Positions 44,376-52,494 of a stretch of 64,000 nt of DNA are shown piece after piece. A program made the translations under genes and the position numbers. Position 1 is the stretch's first letter; every line of letters starts with the position of its first letter. Source of the stretch: Oscillibacter sp. MSJ-31 (GTDB lineage: Bacteria > Bacillota > Clostridia > Oscillospirales > Oscillospiraceae); NCBI RefSeq assembly GCF_018918025.1, contig NZ_JAHLPT010000001.1, positions 1 to 64,000 of the forward strand, written 5' to 3'. The notes below the pieces were generated by a model. It saw only the letters and a program-made list of their open reading frames with translations. It ran no database searches and had not been told where the DNA came from.

Positions 44376-45043
44376 ACAAGGGAAGGCTCATTGTCTTTGA
44401 GGGGACGGACGGCTCCGGCAAGGCCACGCAGTCCCGGCTCCTCTTTGAGCGGCTGGAGCGCGAGGGCGTGGACTGCCGCAAGCTCAACTTCCCGCGCTAC
44501 GGCGAAAAGTCCGCCGCGCTCGTCGAGCTGTACCTCGGCGGCGCGTTCGGCTCGCATCCCGACGATGTGAATGCCTACGCGGCTTCCACCTTCTACGCTG
44601 TGGACCGCTACGCCTCCTACAAGCAGGACTGGGGCGGCTATTACGAATCGGGCGGGCTGCTCATCGCTGACCGCTACACGACCTCCAACGCCGTGCATCA
44701 GGCGTCCAAGCTGCCGGACGGCGAGCGGGAGAAATTTCTTGACTGGCTTTTCGGCTTTGAGTACGGGCTGCTCGGGCTTCCCGAGCCGTCGCTGGTCTTT
44801 TATCTCGACGTGCCGACCGAGGTGACCGAGCGGCTCATGCGCGAGCGCGAAAGGGCGACGCACACCGCCGCCGATATCCACGAGGCGGACGACGCCTATC
44901 TGCGCGAGTGCCGCGAGAACGCGCGCGGTGTCGCCGCGCGCTGCGGCTGGCAGCGCGTCGACTGCACACGGGATGGTCGGATGCGCGGCATCGAGGAGAT
45001 CCATGAGGAGGTCTATGCGCGCGTCAAGGCCCTGCTGGGCTGA
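44372..45043 (+). CDS. tmk: Thymidylate-kinase-like protein (dTMP kinase family)
   Basis: A 223-residue nucleoside-monophosphate kinase, predicted to phosphorylate dTMP to dTDP for DNA synthesis. Start 44372 overlaps the upstream stop and gives the canonical N-terminus (GRLIVFEGTDGSGKATQ). The P-loop reads GTDGSGKA at 11-18, with Ala18 where Ser or Thr is usual, followed by Thr19. The 'ADRYTTSN' motif lies at 99-106 and the lid-like 'MRERERATHTAADIHE' segment near 155-170. The Ala substitution is shared by a clostridial Tmk-like subgroup as I recall, so the exact substrate is slightly less certain than for classical Tmk. Confidence 0.85.
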   Translation: MNKGRLIVFEGTDGSGKATQSRLLFERLEREGVDCRKLNFPRYGEKSAALVELYLGGAFGSHPDDVNAYAASTFYAVDRYASYKQDWGGYYESGGLLIADRYTTSNAVHQASKLPDGEREKFLDWLFGFEYGLLGLPEPSLVFYLDVPTEVTERLMRERERATHTAADIHEADDAYLRECRENARGVAARCGWQRVDCTRDGRMRGIEEIHEEVYARVKALLG

Positions 45044-45068
45044 GGCCTGTCCCGCGCGGCGGCATGTG

Positions 45069-45089
45069 AAAAGGGACGCGGTGCGTCCC
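45069..45089 (-). terminator. Terminator for the YjcZ-like micro-gene
   Basis: GGGACGC/GCGTCCC around GGT forms a 7-bp stem. On the minus strand it is followed by TTTTC and lies 26 bases after the stop codon of the small Cys-rich gene. Confidence 0.6.
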
Positions 45090-45114
45090 ATCTTCACAGG
45101 AGGATCGAGCGCGC

Positions 45115-45243
45115 TTAACAGCAGCAGCCGCTGTTGCTGTTGTTCCCGCAGCCGCAGCTGTTTCCACAGCCGCCGCAGCCGAAGAGGATCAGAATGATGA
45201 TCAGGATCAGCCACACGCAGGAGCAGTCATTGTTGTTGCACAT
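45115..45243 (-). CDS. 42-residue Cys/Asn/Gly-rich membrane micro-protein, YjcZ-like (sporulation-associated type)
   Basis: A short minus-strand gene of 43 codons including stop. It reads MCNNNDCSCVWL, then a hydrophobic helix (ILIIILILF), then a Cys/Gly/Asn-rich tail (GCGGCGNSCGCGNN...GCCC), with nine Cys in total. GAGGTGA lies 9 bases before the ATG, and a hairpin with a T-run follows. The hydrophobic stretch plus low-complexity Gly/Cys tail resembles the YjcZ/YhfH family of small Bacillus and Clostridium sporulation or coat-associated proteins. The match is by character, not alignment. It lies divergent from mltG. Confidence 0.7.
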   Translation of the reverse strand: MCNNNDCSCVWLILIIILILFGCGGCGNSCGCGNNSNSGCCC

Positions 45244-45356
45244 TTACGTTTCACCTCACTTGTCATGCTCTGCCTTATCCTATGCGGGAAAATGCAAATG
45301 GGGGCCTGACCGCTGAAAAAACTTTTAGGATTCTTGAAAAGGAGTGCTGTTCTTTT

Positions 45357-46541
45357 ATGGATCACGAGGAAAAATACAACACCGCGCGATGGGACGCCGG
45401 GCAGGTCCGCCGCGAGGGCGGCGAGCGTCCGGCCCATTCCGCGCAGAGCGCCGCGAGCGAGGAGCGCCGCCGGCGGAACCGCCGCAAGGGCCGCGAGCGC
45501 CGCTTTCTGCTTTGGCTGATTTTTGTGGTCGCCGTATCGGCGATCCTGGCGGGCGTCGGCTGGCTGCTGGCGAACGATATGTGCGCGTTCAATAAGGAGC
45601 CCGTCACCGCGACCATCGAGGTCACGAAGGACGACGACGTCAACTCCATTGCGACAAAGCTCAAAAACGAGGGGCTGATCGAATACAAGTGGTTCTTCAA
45701 GCTCTTCGGCGCGGTACGCCACGCGGGCGACAAGATCGGCATCGGCACCTATGAGCTCAACACCGACATGGACTACAACGCGCTCATTCAGGGCATGAGC
45801 AACCGCAACGCGACCATCAACGCCGATACCGTCACCGTTACGATCCCGGAGGGCTACAGCGTGCGGCAGATCGTTTCGCTGCTGGCCAAGTACGGCGTCA
45901 ACAGCGAGGATGCGCTGCTCAGTGCGGCGGAGCGCGGGAGCTTCGACTACAGCTTCCTCGACTCCGGCAAGTCCGGCATCGCCAGGCTCGAGGGCTATCT
46001 TTTCCCGGACACCTATGAGTTCTTCGTCAACGAGGACCCGTCTCACGCCATCTGCCGCCTGCTCGACAACTTCTCGCAGCGCATGGACGATGAGCTGATG
46101 ACGCAGGTGGAGGAGTCCGGCTATTCGCTTGAGGAGATCCTCATTATTGCCTCGCTCATTGAAAAGGAGACGGACGGCAAGGACCGCACGAACATCGCCT
46201 CCGTGATCTACAACCGCCTCAACAATGTCGGCGAGACCTACCACAAGCTCGAGATCGATGCGGCGGTCATTTACGGTCTTGGCTACGCGAACGGCGAGAA
46301 CTATGCCGGCCCGCTCACGCAGGCGGACCTCGATAAGGATACGCCCTACAACCTGCGTATGCACGAGGGTCTGCCGCCCACGCCCATCTGCAATCCGGGC
46401 CTCGCGTCCATCCGCGCGGCGCTGGAGCCGGCGGACACGAACTACTATTTCTACGCGCTCGGCAAGGACGGCGTGCATCACTTCTTCAAGACCTACCGCG
46501 AGCACGTCAACTTTGTCAACTCCAGCCAGTACGGCGGCTGA
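45357..46541 (+). CDS. mltG: Endolytic transglycosylase MltG (YceG-like)
   Basis: A 394-residue membrane-anchored enzyme that cuts nascent peptidoglycan glycan strands and sets their length. An Arg-rich cytoplasmic N-terminus is followed by one membrane helix (~50-72) and the YceG domain (~85-390). The catalytic Glu is Glu269 in 'ASLIEKETDGKD', followed by 'IASVIYNRLN' and the C-terminal 'HHFFKTYREHVNFV' block. ATG 45357 follows AAGGAG (45339-45344) by 12 bases and gives the usual Arg-rich start. A terminator separates it from the U32 peptidase gene, a neighbour it also has in Bacillus (yrrL-yrrNO). Confidence 0.92.
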   Translation: MDHEEKYNTARWDAGQVRREGGERPAHSAQSAASEERRRRNRRKGRERRFLLWLIFVVAVSAILAGVGWLLANDMCAFNKEPVTATIEVTKDDDVNSIATKLKNEGLIEYKWFFKLFGAVRHAGDKIGIGTYELNTDMDYNALIQGMSNRNATINADTVTVTIPEGYSVRQIVSLLAKYGVNSEDALLSAAERGSFDYSFLDSGKSGIARLEGYLFPDTYEFFVNEDPSHAICRLLDNFSQRMDDELMTQVEESGYSLEEILIIASLIEKETDGKDRTNIASVIYNRLNNVGETYHKLEIDAAVIYGLGYANGENYAGPLTQADLDKDTPYNLRMHEGLPPTPICNPGLASIRAALEPADTNYYFYALGKDGVHHFFKTYREHVNFVNSSQYGG

Positions 46542-46549
46542 GGACCGAA

Positions 46550-46582
46550 AAAAGCAGCATGGCCACAGGCCATGCTGCTTTT
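46550..46582 (+). terminator. Terminator between mltG and the U32 peptidase gene
   Basis: AAAAGCAGCATGGCC and GGCCATGCTGCTTTT form a perfect 15-bp stem around ACA, with A- and T-runs on both sides. It lies only 15 bases before the next ATG, so it may also modulate read-through into that gene. Confidence 0.8.
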
Positions 46583-46597
46583 GAGAGAGGAGCTACT

Positions 46598-47821
46598 ATG
46601 CGAAAGAAACCGGAGCTGCTCGCCCCTGCGGGCGATATGGAAAAGCTGAGAATGGCGGTGCTCTACGGCGCGGACGCGGTGTATCTCGCGGGCACGAGCT
46701 TCGGGATGCGTTCGTTCGCGGGCAACTTCACCGCCGACGAGCTGCCGGAGGCCGTGCGCTTCGCGCATGACCACGGCGTGCGCGTCCACGTCACGGTAAA
46801 CACCATGCCGCGCAACGACGAGGTCGCGCGGCTGCCCGAGCATCTGGAGCGGCTGAACGATCTGGGCGTCGACGCGCTGATTTTAGCCGACCTCGGCGCG
46901 TTCACGCTGGCGGGGAGGTACGCGCCGAGGTGCGAGCGCCACATCTCCACACAGCAGAGCATCGCCAACTATGAGTGCGCAAGGGCGTGGTATGATTTGG
47001 GCGCGAAGCGCGTGGTGCTGGCAAGGGAAGTGTCTTTACAGGAAATACGCGAAATGCGGGAGAAGCTCCCACCCGAGCTGGAGCTGGAGACCTTCTGCCA
47101 CGGCGCGATGTGCGTGAGCTATTCGGGCCGCTGCCTGCTCTCAAACTACATGACGGGGCGCGACAGCAACCGCGGCGCCTGCGCCCAGCCCTGCCGCTAT
47201 CAGTACGCCCTGATGGAGGAGAAACGGCCGGGCGAATACTTCCCGGTCTTTGAGGACGAGAAGGGAACGTACATCATGAACTCCCGCGATATGTGCATGA
47301 TCGGTCATCTGGACGACATCATGGACGCGGGCATCGACTGCATCAAGATCGAGGGCCGCGCGAAGAGCGAATACTATGCCGCCATCGTCACGGGGGCCTA
47401 CCGCCATGTGCTCGACGAGGTCGCGGCGGGGGAGACGCCCGACCCGGTCTGGCTCGACGAGGTCGAGCACGTCAGTCACCGCCACTATTCGACCGGCTTT
47501 TATTACGGTCAGCCGGGGCAGTATTACGACAATTCCCGCTACATCCGCGACTGGCAAGTCGTGGCGGTGGTCGAGAGCTGCGACGCGAACGGCATGGCGA
47601 CGCTCAGCCTGCGCAACAAGTTCCGCGCGGGCGACACGGTGGAGGTCGTGGGGCCGGACTGCAAGCCGTTCTCCATGGTCGTTCCCGAGATGCGCGACGG
47701 CGAGGGCTTCACGCTGCTCGAGCCGAGAAATCCCCGCATGATATTCACCATGCAGCTGCCGCGCAGCGTGCCGGCGATGAGCTTTGTGCGCCACGCGGTC
47801 GACCTGAGCGCAAGGGATTGA
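46598..47821 (+). CDS. U32 family peptidase (TrhP/YrrO-like)
   Basis: A 407-residue U32 protein. In Bacillus and E. coli, close members (TrhP) are needed for 5-hydroxyuridine formation at tRNA position 34 and bind an iron-sulfur cluster; older annotations call them collagenase-like proteases. Features: N-terminal 'PELLAPAGDMEKL', 'GADAVYLAG', and the Cys-rich family core near 167-200 (FCHGAMCVSYSGRC, RGACAQPCR). 'YIMNSRDMCMIGHLDD' and 'IKIEGRAKSEYY' follow. ATG 46598 has GAGAGGAG upstream. Its position next to mltG matches Bacillus yrrN/yrrO. tRNA modification is the more likely role. Confidence 0.88.
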   Translation: MRKKPELLAPAGDMEKLRMAVLYGADAVYLAGTSFGMRSFAGNFTADELPEAVRFAHDHGVRVHVTVNTMPRNDEVARLPEHLERLNDLGVDALILADLGAFTLAGRYAPRCERHISTQQSIANYECARAWYDLGAKRVVLAREVSLQEIREMREKLPPELELETFCHGAMCVSYSGRCLLSNYMTGRDSNRGACAQPCRYQYALMEEKRPGEYFPVFEDEKGTYIMNSRDMCMIGHLDDIMDAGIDCIKIEGRAKSEYYAAIVTGAYRHVLDEVAAGETPDPVWLDEVEHVSHRHYSTGFYYGQPGQYYDNSRYIRDWQVVAVVESCDANGMATLSLRNKFRAGDTVEVVGPDCKPFSMVVPEMRDGEGFTLLEPRNPRMIFTMQLPRSVPAMSFVRHAVDLSARD

Positions 47822-47827
47822 AAAGAG

Positions 47828-47862
47828 AAAATGCCGCTGTCGTCCGATAGCGGCATTTTTTT
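47828..47862. terminator. Bidirectional terminator between convergent genes
   Basis: AAAATGCCGCT and AGCGGCATTTT form an 11-bp stem around a 10-base loop with A- and T-runs. It serves the U32 gene on + and the EamA gene on minus. Confidence 0.85.
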
Positions 47863-47872
47863 ACGGAATGCG

Positions 47873-48823
47873 TCAGGTGCGCTGCTTTTTTTGCGCGATC
47901 AGGCCCGGCAGGATGGCAATGCCGGAGCCGACGAGGAAGCAGACGATGCCGAGGAGCATATTCGCCGTGATCTCCTCGCGCAGGAAGAGAAACGCGAAGA
48001 GCGGCGCGATCATCGGCTTGAGGAAGAAGATGAGAGACGCCTCCTGCGCGCTGGTCTTCTCCAGCGCCATCATGTGGCAGACGTAGCCTGCCGCCGAATT
48101 GACCGCGCAGATGTAGGCGAGCGCGGGCAGCGCGGAGAGCGGGATGCCGGAGAACAGAGGAACATTCACAAAAATGTCCAGCCCCAGCGAGGCAAACAGT
48201 CCGCCGAACGCCGCCGTGCGGCCGAGCAGCAGAACAGCCAGCAGCTCCACGGAGCCGAAGAGGAAGCTGAAGCAGGTCACGGCGATGCCGCCGAAGCGCG
48301 GCGTGCGCTTCTTGCCGACTACGCTGTAGAACGAAAACACCAGCGCTGAGGCAATGGCGAGCAACGCGCCGGTGGGATCGAGCGAGGCGTGCAGCGGGTC
48401 AATGATGATGAGAACCGCCAGCAGCTCGAGCGCGAGGGCGATGAGGTGGTTGCGGTGGATCCGCTCGTGCAGCAGAAGACTGGCCAAAACGGTCACAAAG
48501 ATGGGGTTGCAGGAGAAGATAACGGCGACGACCGACGCCTTGGTGTAGGTCACCGCCATCTGGTAGAGCACCATCGAGAACGCCACGCACAGAAAGCCCG
48601 TGAGCGCAAAGAAGCCGGCGTCGGCGCGGGTGAAGGCGGCGCCCTTTTTCTTCATCGAGCGCAGGGCAAAGGGAATGAGCAGGAGACCGCCGATGAGAAA
48701 GCGCAGGCAGGTGATCTGCATGGGCGCGAAGACACCGTGAACGGTTTTGAGCATGACCTCCATCGTGCTGAAAATGACGGCGCAGAGGACGATGTACAGA
48801 TAGCCGGAATAGGAACGCTTCAT
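47873..48823 (-). CDS. EamA/DMT-family transporter
   Basis: A 316-residue inner-membrane protein with ten hydrophobic segments arranged as two EamA repeats (RhaT/DMT superfamily). Such proteins export metabolites or amino acids; the substrate here cannot be predicted. The start at 48823 is chosen over an upstream in-frame ATG because GAGGG precedes it and it gives the usual short N-terminus 'MKRSYSGYLYIVLCAVIF'. It has its own promoter divergent from the T-box operon and ends at a shared terminator. Confidence 0.88.
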   Translation of the reverse strand: MKRSYSGYLYIVLCAVIFSTMEVMLKTVHGVFAPMQITCLRFLIGGLLLIPFALRSMKKKGAAFTRADAGFFALTGFLCVAFSMVLYQMAVTYTKASVVAVIFSCNPIFVTVLASLLLHERIHRNHLIALALELLAVLIIIDPLHASLDPTGALLAIASALVFSFYSVVGKKRTPRFGGIAVTCFSFLFGSVELLAVLLLGRTAAFGGLFASLGLDIFVNVPLFSGIPLSALPALAYICAVNSAAGYVCHMMALEKTSAQEASLIFFLKPMIAPLFAFLFLREEITANMLLGIVCFLVGSGIAILPGLIAQKKQRT

Positions 48824-48864
48824 AGGTTTCCCTCTTTTCAAAATACGGTAGCACAAGTGTAAAA

Positions 48865-48893
48865 AGTATACGGCAAAGGCGGAGGAATTGCAA
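48865..48893 (-). promoter_or_regulatory. Promoter of the EamA transporter gene
   Basis: On the minus strand TTGCAA (48893-48888) and TATACT (48870-48865) are 17 bases apart, about 40 bases before the start codon. Confidence 0.65.
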
Positions 48894-48901
48894 GCGGGCG
48901 C

Positions 48902-48929
48902 TTGACAAAAAAAGAAATTCGGATATAAT
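48902..48929 (+). promoter_or_regulatory. Promoter of the T-box/alaS operon
   Basis: TTGACA (48902-48907) and TATAAT (48924-48929) are exact consensus hexamers 16 bases apart, just before the T-box RNA. It lies back to back with the EamA promoter. Confidence 0.8.
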
Positions 48930-48935
48930 AGCTCC

Positions 48936-49156
48936 ATAAACGCGATGAAAAAGTCAGTCGTACACACGGGCCTTCAGCGAGAGGGGAACGGTGCAAGCCC
49001 TCGGCAAACGATGTACGGCAGCCGCTTTTGAGCAGTCCGTGATGAGCGGAACGCTTCGTCCCCGTTATCGGACGGCTAAGATGCTCCCTGCGGGGAGATA
49101 ATTAGGGTGGTACCGTGAAGCAAGGCTTCGCCCCTATTTCGGGGCGGAGTCTTTTT
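48936..49156 (+). promoter_or_regulatory. T-box riboswitch, alanine type
   Basis: The leader has the parts of a T-box RNA. The Stem I base pairs AAAAG (48949-48953) with CTTTT (49025-49029). An upper CGTACA/TGTACG helix leads to a distal GAGAGG...GGTGCAAGCC element. The T-box sequence AGGGTGGTACCGTG is at 49104-49117 and a terminator stem GGCTTCGCCCC/GGGGCGGAGTC is followed by TTTTT (49124-49156). The specifier loop 3' side (49017-49024, GGCAGCCG) offers GCA or GCC, both alanine codons. Uncharged tRNA-Ala would stabilise the antiterminator and switch on the downstream genes, including alaS. Confidence 0.92.
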
Positions 49157-49172
49157 GTGTTTACAAAGCGAG

Positions 49173-49601
49173 GTGAAGAAAACGAAAAAGAAAATAGGAC
49201 TGCCGCTTGCGGCATTGGCGCTCCTGCTCCTCTGTACCGCGTGCGCGGTAAAGGGAAATCCCTTGCCAAAGGGAATGGAGGAGGACGCGGTCCTCAGCGC
49301 CGGACTCGGCGTGATGGACCAGCTGATCCGCGGCGAATACGACGAGGTCTACGAGGAACTGCGCAGCGATGTGCGCGATGCGACGACCGCTTCGGCCCTG
49401 GAGGACGTGATGGACACGGCGACCGACGGCCTCGGAGAGCCGAAGGAGGTGACGGACACGATGGTCACCGGCGTGACAGACACCGACGAGCCGCACGCCA
49501 TCGCGGTCATCCGGCGAAAGTACGAGAAAAAGAGCGTCTATTTCCGCATCGCCTTTGACCCCGATATGCAGCTGATCGGAATGGAGATCAAGAAAAAATA
49601 A
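49173..49601 (+). CDS. DUF3887-like exported or membrane-attached protein
   Basis: A 142-residue protein with a basic N-terminus (KKTKKKIG), one hydrophobic segment (LPLAALALLLLCTAC) and a small alpha/beta domain of the DUF3887 kind ('VMDQLIRGEYDEVYEEL' to 'FRIAFDPDMQLIGMEIK'). The Cys after 'LLCTA' could be lipidated, but the lipobox is weak. The likely start is GTG 49173, 17 bases after the T-box terminator; an in-frame TTG at 49155 is the alternative. It lies between the alanine T-box and alaS, so it is under alanine-tRNA control although it has no known link to alanine. Confidence 0.7.
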   Translation: MKKTKKKIGLPLAALALLLLCTACAVKGNPLPKGMEEDAVLSAGLGVMDQLIRGEYDEVYEELRSDVRDATTASALEDVMDTATDGLGEPKEVTDTMVTGVTDTDEPHAIAVIRRKYEKKSVYFRIAFDPDMQLIGMEIKKK

Positions 49602-49636
49602 GACAAAAAATTTATCATACAAAGGAGAAATCAACA

Positions 49637-52303
49637 ATGTCCCATCCTGTTTACGGCCTCAACGAGCTGAGAGAGATGTTCCTCCGCTTCTTTGAGAGCA
49701 AGGGCCACCTGCGCCTGCCCAGCTTTTCCCTGATCCCGCAGAACGACAAGTCCATCCTGCTCATCAACGCGGGCATGACCCCCATGAAACCCTGGTTCAA
49801 GGGCGAGGAGGAGCCGCCGCGCCGCCGCGTCTGCACCTGCCAGAAGTGCATCCGCACGGGCGACATCGACAACGTCGGTCACACCGCGCGCCACGGCACC
49901 TTCTTTGAGATGCTCGGCAACTTCTCGTTCGGCGACTACTTCAAGCATGAGGCGATCGCCTGGTCGTGGGAGTTCCTTACCAGCCCCGAGTGGGTCGGCC
50001 TGGAGCCGGACCGCCTGTACCCCTCTGTGTTCGCCGGCAGCGAGACGACCCCTGCGGACGACGAGGCCTTCGCCATCTGGCGCGACGAGGTCGGCATCCC
50101 CGCCGAGCGCATCTTCCGCTTCGGCAAGGAGGATAACTTCTGGGAGCATGGCTCCGGTCCGTGCGGCCCCTGCTCCGAAATTTACTACGACCGCGGCGCG
50201 GAGTACGGCTGCGGTAAGCCCGGCTGCACGGTCGGCTGCGACTGCGACCGCTATGTTGAGGTGTGGAACAACGTCTTTTCCCAGTTCGACAACGACGGTC
50301 ACGGCAACTACACCGAGCTCAAGCAGAAGAACATCGACACCGGCATGGGTCTGGAGCGTCTGGCGATGGTCAGCCAGAATGTCAACTCCCTGTTCGACGT
50401 CGATACCGTCATGCACATCACCAACAAGGTCAGCGAGATCACCGGCGCGCACTACGGCGAGAGCAACGCGCGCGACGTCTCCCTGCGCATCATCACCGAC
50501 CACATCCGCTCCGCGAGCTTCATGATCTGCGACGGCGTGCTGCCGAGCAACGAGGGCCGCGGTTACGTCCTGCGCCGCCTGCTGCGCCGCGCGGCGCGTC
50601 ACGGCAAGCTCCTCGGCGTGAATCGGCCGTTCCTCTATGAGATCGTCGACACCGTCGTGGCGGTCAATGAGTGCGAGTACAAGGATCTGCGCGAGAAGCA
50701 GAGCTATATCACCAAGGTCATCCGCACCGAGGAGGAAAATTTTGCCAAGACCATCGACGGCGGCATGAAGATCTTCTCCGATATGCTCGCCGAGCACAAG
50801 GCTAAGGGCGAGACAAAGTTCTCCGGCGAGGACGCCTTCAAGCTCTACGACACCTACGGTTTCCCCATCGACCTCACGCGCGAGATGGCGGCGGACGAGG
50901 GGCTGAGCGTGGACGAGGAGGCGTTCGCCAAGGCGATGGCCGAGCAGAAGAACCGCGCCCGCGAGGCGCGCAAGGCGCTCGGCGACCTCGGCTGGGCGGG
51001 CGTCGAGTTCGGTAAGGACATTCCGTCCACCGAGTTTGTCGGCTACGACCACGATTCCATCGACGACGCGAAGCTCGTCGCGCTGGTGGTCGAGGGCGAG
51101 CAGGCCGAGGAGATGATGAGCGGTGTCGAGGGCATCGTCGTGCTCGACAAGACTCCGTTCTATGCCGAGATGGGCGGCCAGGTCGCCGACCACGGCGTCA
51201 TCACCTGCGGCGACGCAAAATTTGAAGTTGCCGACGTGCAGAAGAACAAGGGCGGCAAGTATATGCACACCGGCAAGGTCGTCTCCGGCAGCTTCAAGCT
51301 CGGCGACACCGTGACCGCGAGCATCGACGTCGAGCGCCGCAAGAGCGTGCGCCGCGCGCACACCGCCACCCATCTGCTCGACGCGGCCCTCAAGCACGTC
51401 CTGGGCGACCACGTCCATCAGGCCGGCTCCCTTGTTGAGCCCGACCGCCTGCGCTTCGACTTCACGCACTTCGAGGGCATCACGCCCGAGCAGCTCGCGG
51501 AGATCGACGCCTTTGTGAACGACGCCGTGCTCGAGGGCATCCCCGTCGTGACCGAGGTGCTGCCCATCGAGGAGGCGAAGAAGAAGGGCGCCGTCGCCAT
51601 GTTCGGCGAAAAGTACGGCGATGTGGTCCGCGTGGTCGAGATGGGCAATGTGTCCATGGAATTCTGCGGCGGCACGCATCTTGACAACACCGCCAAGGTC
51701 GGCCTGTTCCGCATCAAGAGCGAGGGCAGCGTCGCCTCCGGTGTGCGTCGCATCGAGGCCATCACCGGCAAGCAGACGCTTGCCGAGATCCGCCGCAATC
51801 AGGAGCGCATCGTCCGCGTGGCGCAGATGCTCAAGACCACGCAGGCGGAGCTGGAGAGCAAGCTCGAGGCCCAGATCGGCGAGCTGAAGGACATCAAGGC
51901 GAAGCTCGAAAAGTTCAAGGAGGAGGCGTCCCTCGGCGAGGCGCGCAGCTTCCTGACCGCCGCCAAGACGGTCGGCAGCCTGAAGGTCATCACCGCCCAG
52001 CGCGACGGCATGGACCCCAACGCCATGCGCAAGCTCGGCGACTTCCTGCGCGATAAGGAGCCGGGCGTCGTCGGCGTGCTGGCCTCCGTCCACGACGGCA
52101 AGGTCACGCTGCTGGCGGTCTGCGGCAAGGATGCGGTCGCCAAGGGCGTCAAGGCCGGCGACATCATCAAGGCCATCGCGCCCATCTGCGGTGGCAAGGG
52201 CGGCGGCAAGCCCGACAGCGCCATGGGCGGCGGCACCGAGGTGAGCAAGGTCGACGACGCGCTCGCGGCGGTGGATGATCTGGTGCTCAAGGTGGTCGGC
52301 TGA
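49637..52303 (+). CDS. alaS: Alanyl-tRNA synthetase
   Basis: An 888-residue class II synthetase that charges tRNA-Ala in the cytoplasm. The N-terminal catalytic domain has 'FLRFFESKGHLRLPSFSLIP' and 'NAGMTPMKPWFKG' elements and the HTARHGTFFEMLGNFSFGDYF block. The editing domain carries HTATH at 575-579 and 'EFCGGTHLDN' near 675-685. The C-terminal DHHA1-type domain has 'GGKGGGKPDSAMGGG'. AAAGGAG precedes the ATG. Expression is controlled by the upstream T-box, through the DUF3887 gene. The next gene's ATG overlaps its stop by one base. Confidence 0.98.
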   Translation: MSHPVYGLNELREMFLRFFESKGHLRLPSFSLIPQNDKSILLINAGMTPMKPWFKGEEEPPRRRVCTCQKCIRTGDIDNVGHTARHGTFFEMLGNFSFGDYFKHEAIAWSWEFLTSPEWVGLEPDRLYPSVFAGSETTPADDEAFAIWRDEVGIPAERIFRFGKEDNFWEHGSGPCGPCSEIYYDRGAEYGCGKPGCTVGCDCDRYVEVWNNVFSQFDNDGHGNYTELKQKNIDTGMGLERLAMVSQNVNSLFDVDTVMHITNKVSEITGAHYGESNARDVSLRIITDHIRSASFMICDGVLPSNEGRGYVLRRLLRRAARHGKLLGVNRPFLYEIVDTVVAVNECEYKDLREKQSYITKVIRTEEENFAKTIDGGMKIFSDMLAEHKAKGETKFSGEDAFKLYDTYGFPIDLTREMAADEGLSVDEEAFAKAMAEQKNRAREARKALGDLGWAGVEFGKDIPSTEFVGYDHDSIDDAKLVALVVEGEQAEEMMSGVEGIVVLDKTPFYAEMGGQVADHGVITCGDAKFEVADVQKNKGGKYMHTGKVVSGSFKLGDTVTASIDVERRKSVRRAHTATHLLDAALKHVLGDHVHQAGSLVEPDRLRFDFTHFEGITPEQLAEIDAFVNDAVLEGIPVVTEVLPIEEAKKKGAVAMFGEKYGDVVRVVEMGNVSMEFCGGTHLDNTAKVGLFRIKSEGSVASGVRRIEAITGKQTLAEIRRNQERIVRVAQMLKTTQAELESKLEAQIGELKDIKAKLEKFKEEASLGEARSFLTAAKTVGSLKVITAQRDGMDPNAMRKLGDFLRDKEPGVVGVLASVHDGKVTLLAVCGKDAVAKGVKAGDIIKAIAPICGGKGGGKPDSAMGGGTEVSKVDDALAAVDDLVLKVVG

Positions 52304-52479
52304 TGCAGCTGCCGAACGATCCTGTGATGCTCATGAGCTTTTGCAACGCCCGCCTGCGCGACGAGTACGAGAGCCTGGATGAGCTGTGCTCCTCGCTGGA
52401 CGTGGACAAGGGAGAGCTTTGTGCGCGTCTGGCCGAGGCGGATTATCATTACCATTCCGACCGGAATCAATTTCTTTGA
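52303..52479 (+). CDS. DUF4250 small protein
   Basis: A 58-residue protein starting at the TGATG overlap with the alaS stop. It begins MQLPNDPVMLMSFCNARLRD and continues 'YESLDELCSSLDVDKGEL', ending 'SDRNQFL'. This matches the DUF4250 family ('LPNDPVMLLSF-N-KLRD ... LCDDL-VD') of short clostridial proteins with no known function. Translational coupling to alaS is likely. It lies 15 bases before the HIT gene. Confidence 0.8.
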   Translation: MQLPNDPVMLMSFCNARLRDEYESLDELCSSLDVDKGELCARLAEADYHYHSDRNQFL

Positions 52480-52494
52480 AAGGAGAACGAAACC

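Noticed and set aside
49631-52093. 820-codon open frame on the minus strand across alaS
   Set aside because: It is the mirror of the unmistakable alaS gene. Its Leu/Ala/His/Asp-rich composition is typical of an antisense frame in GC-rich DNA, and there is no ribosome site.
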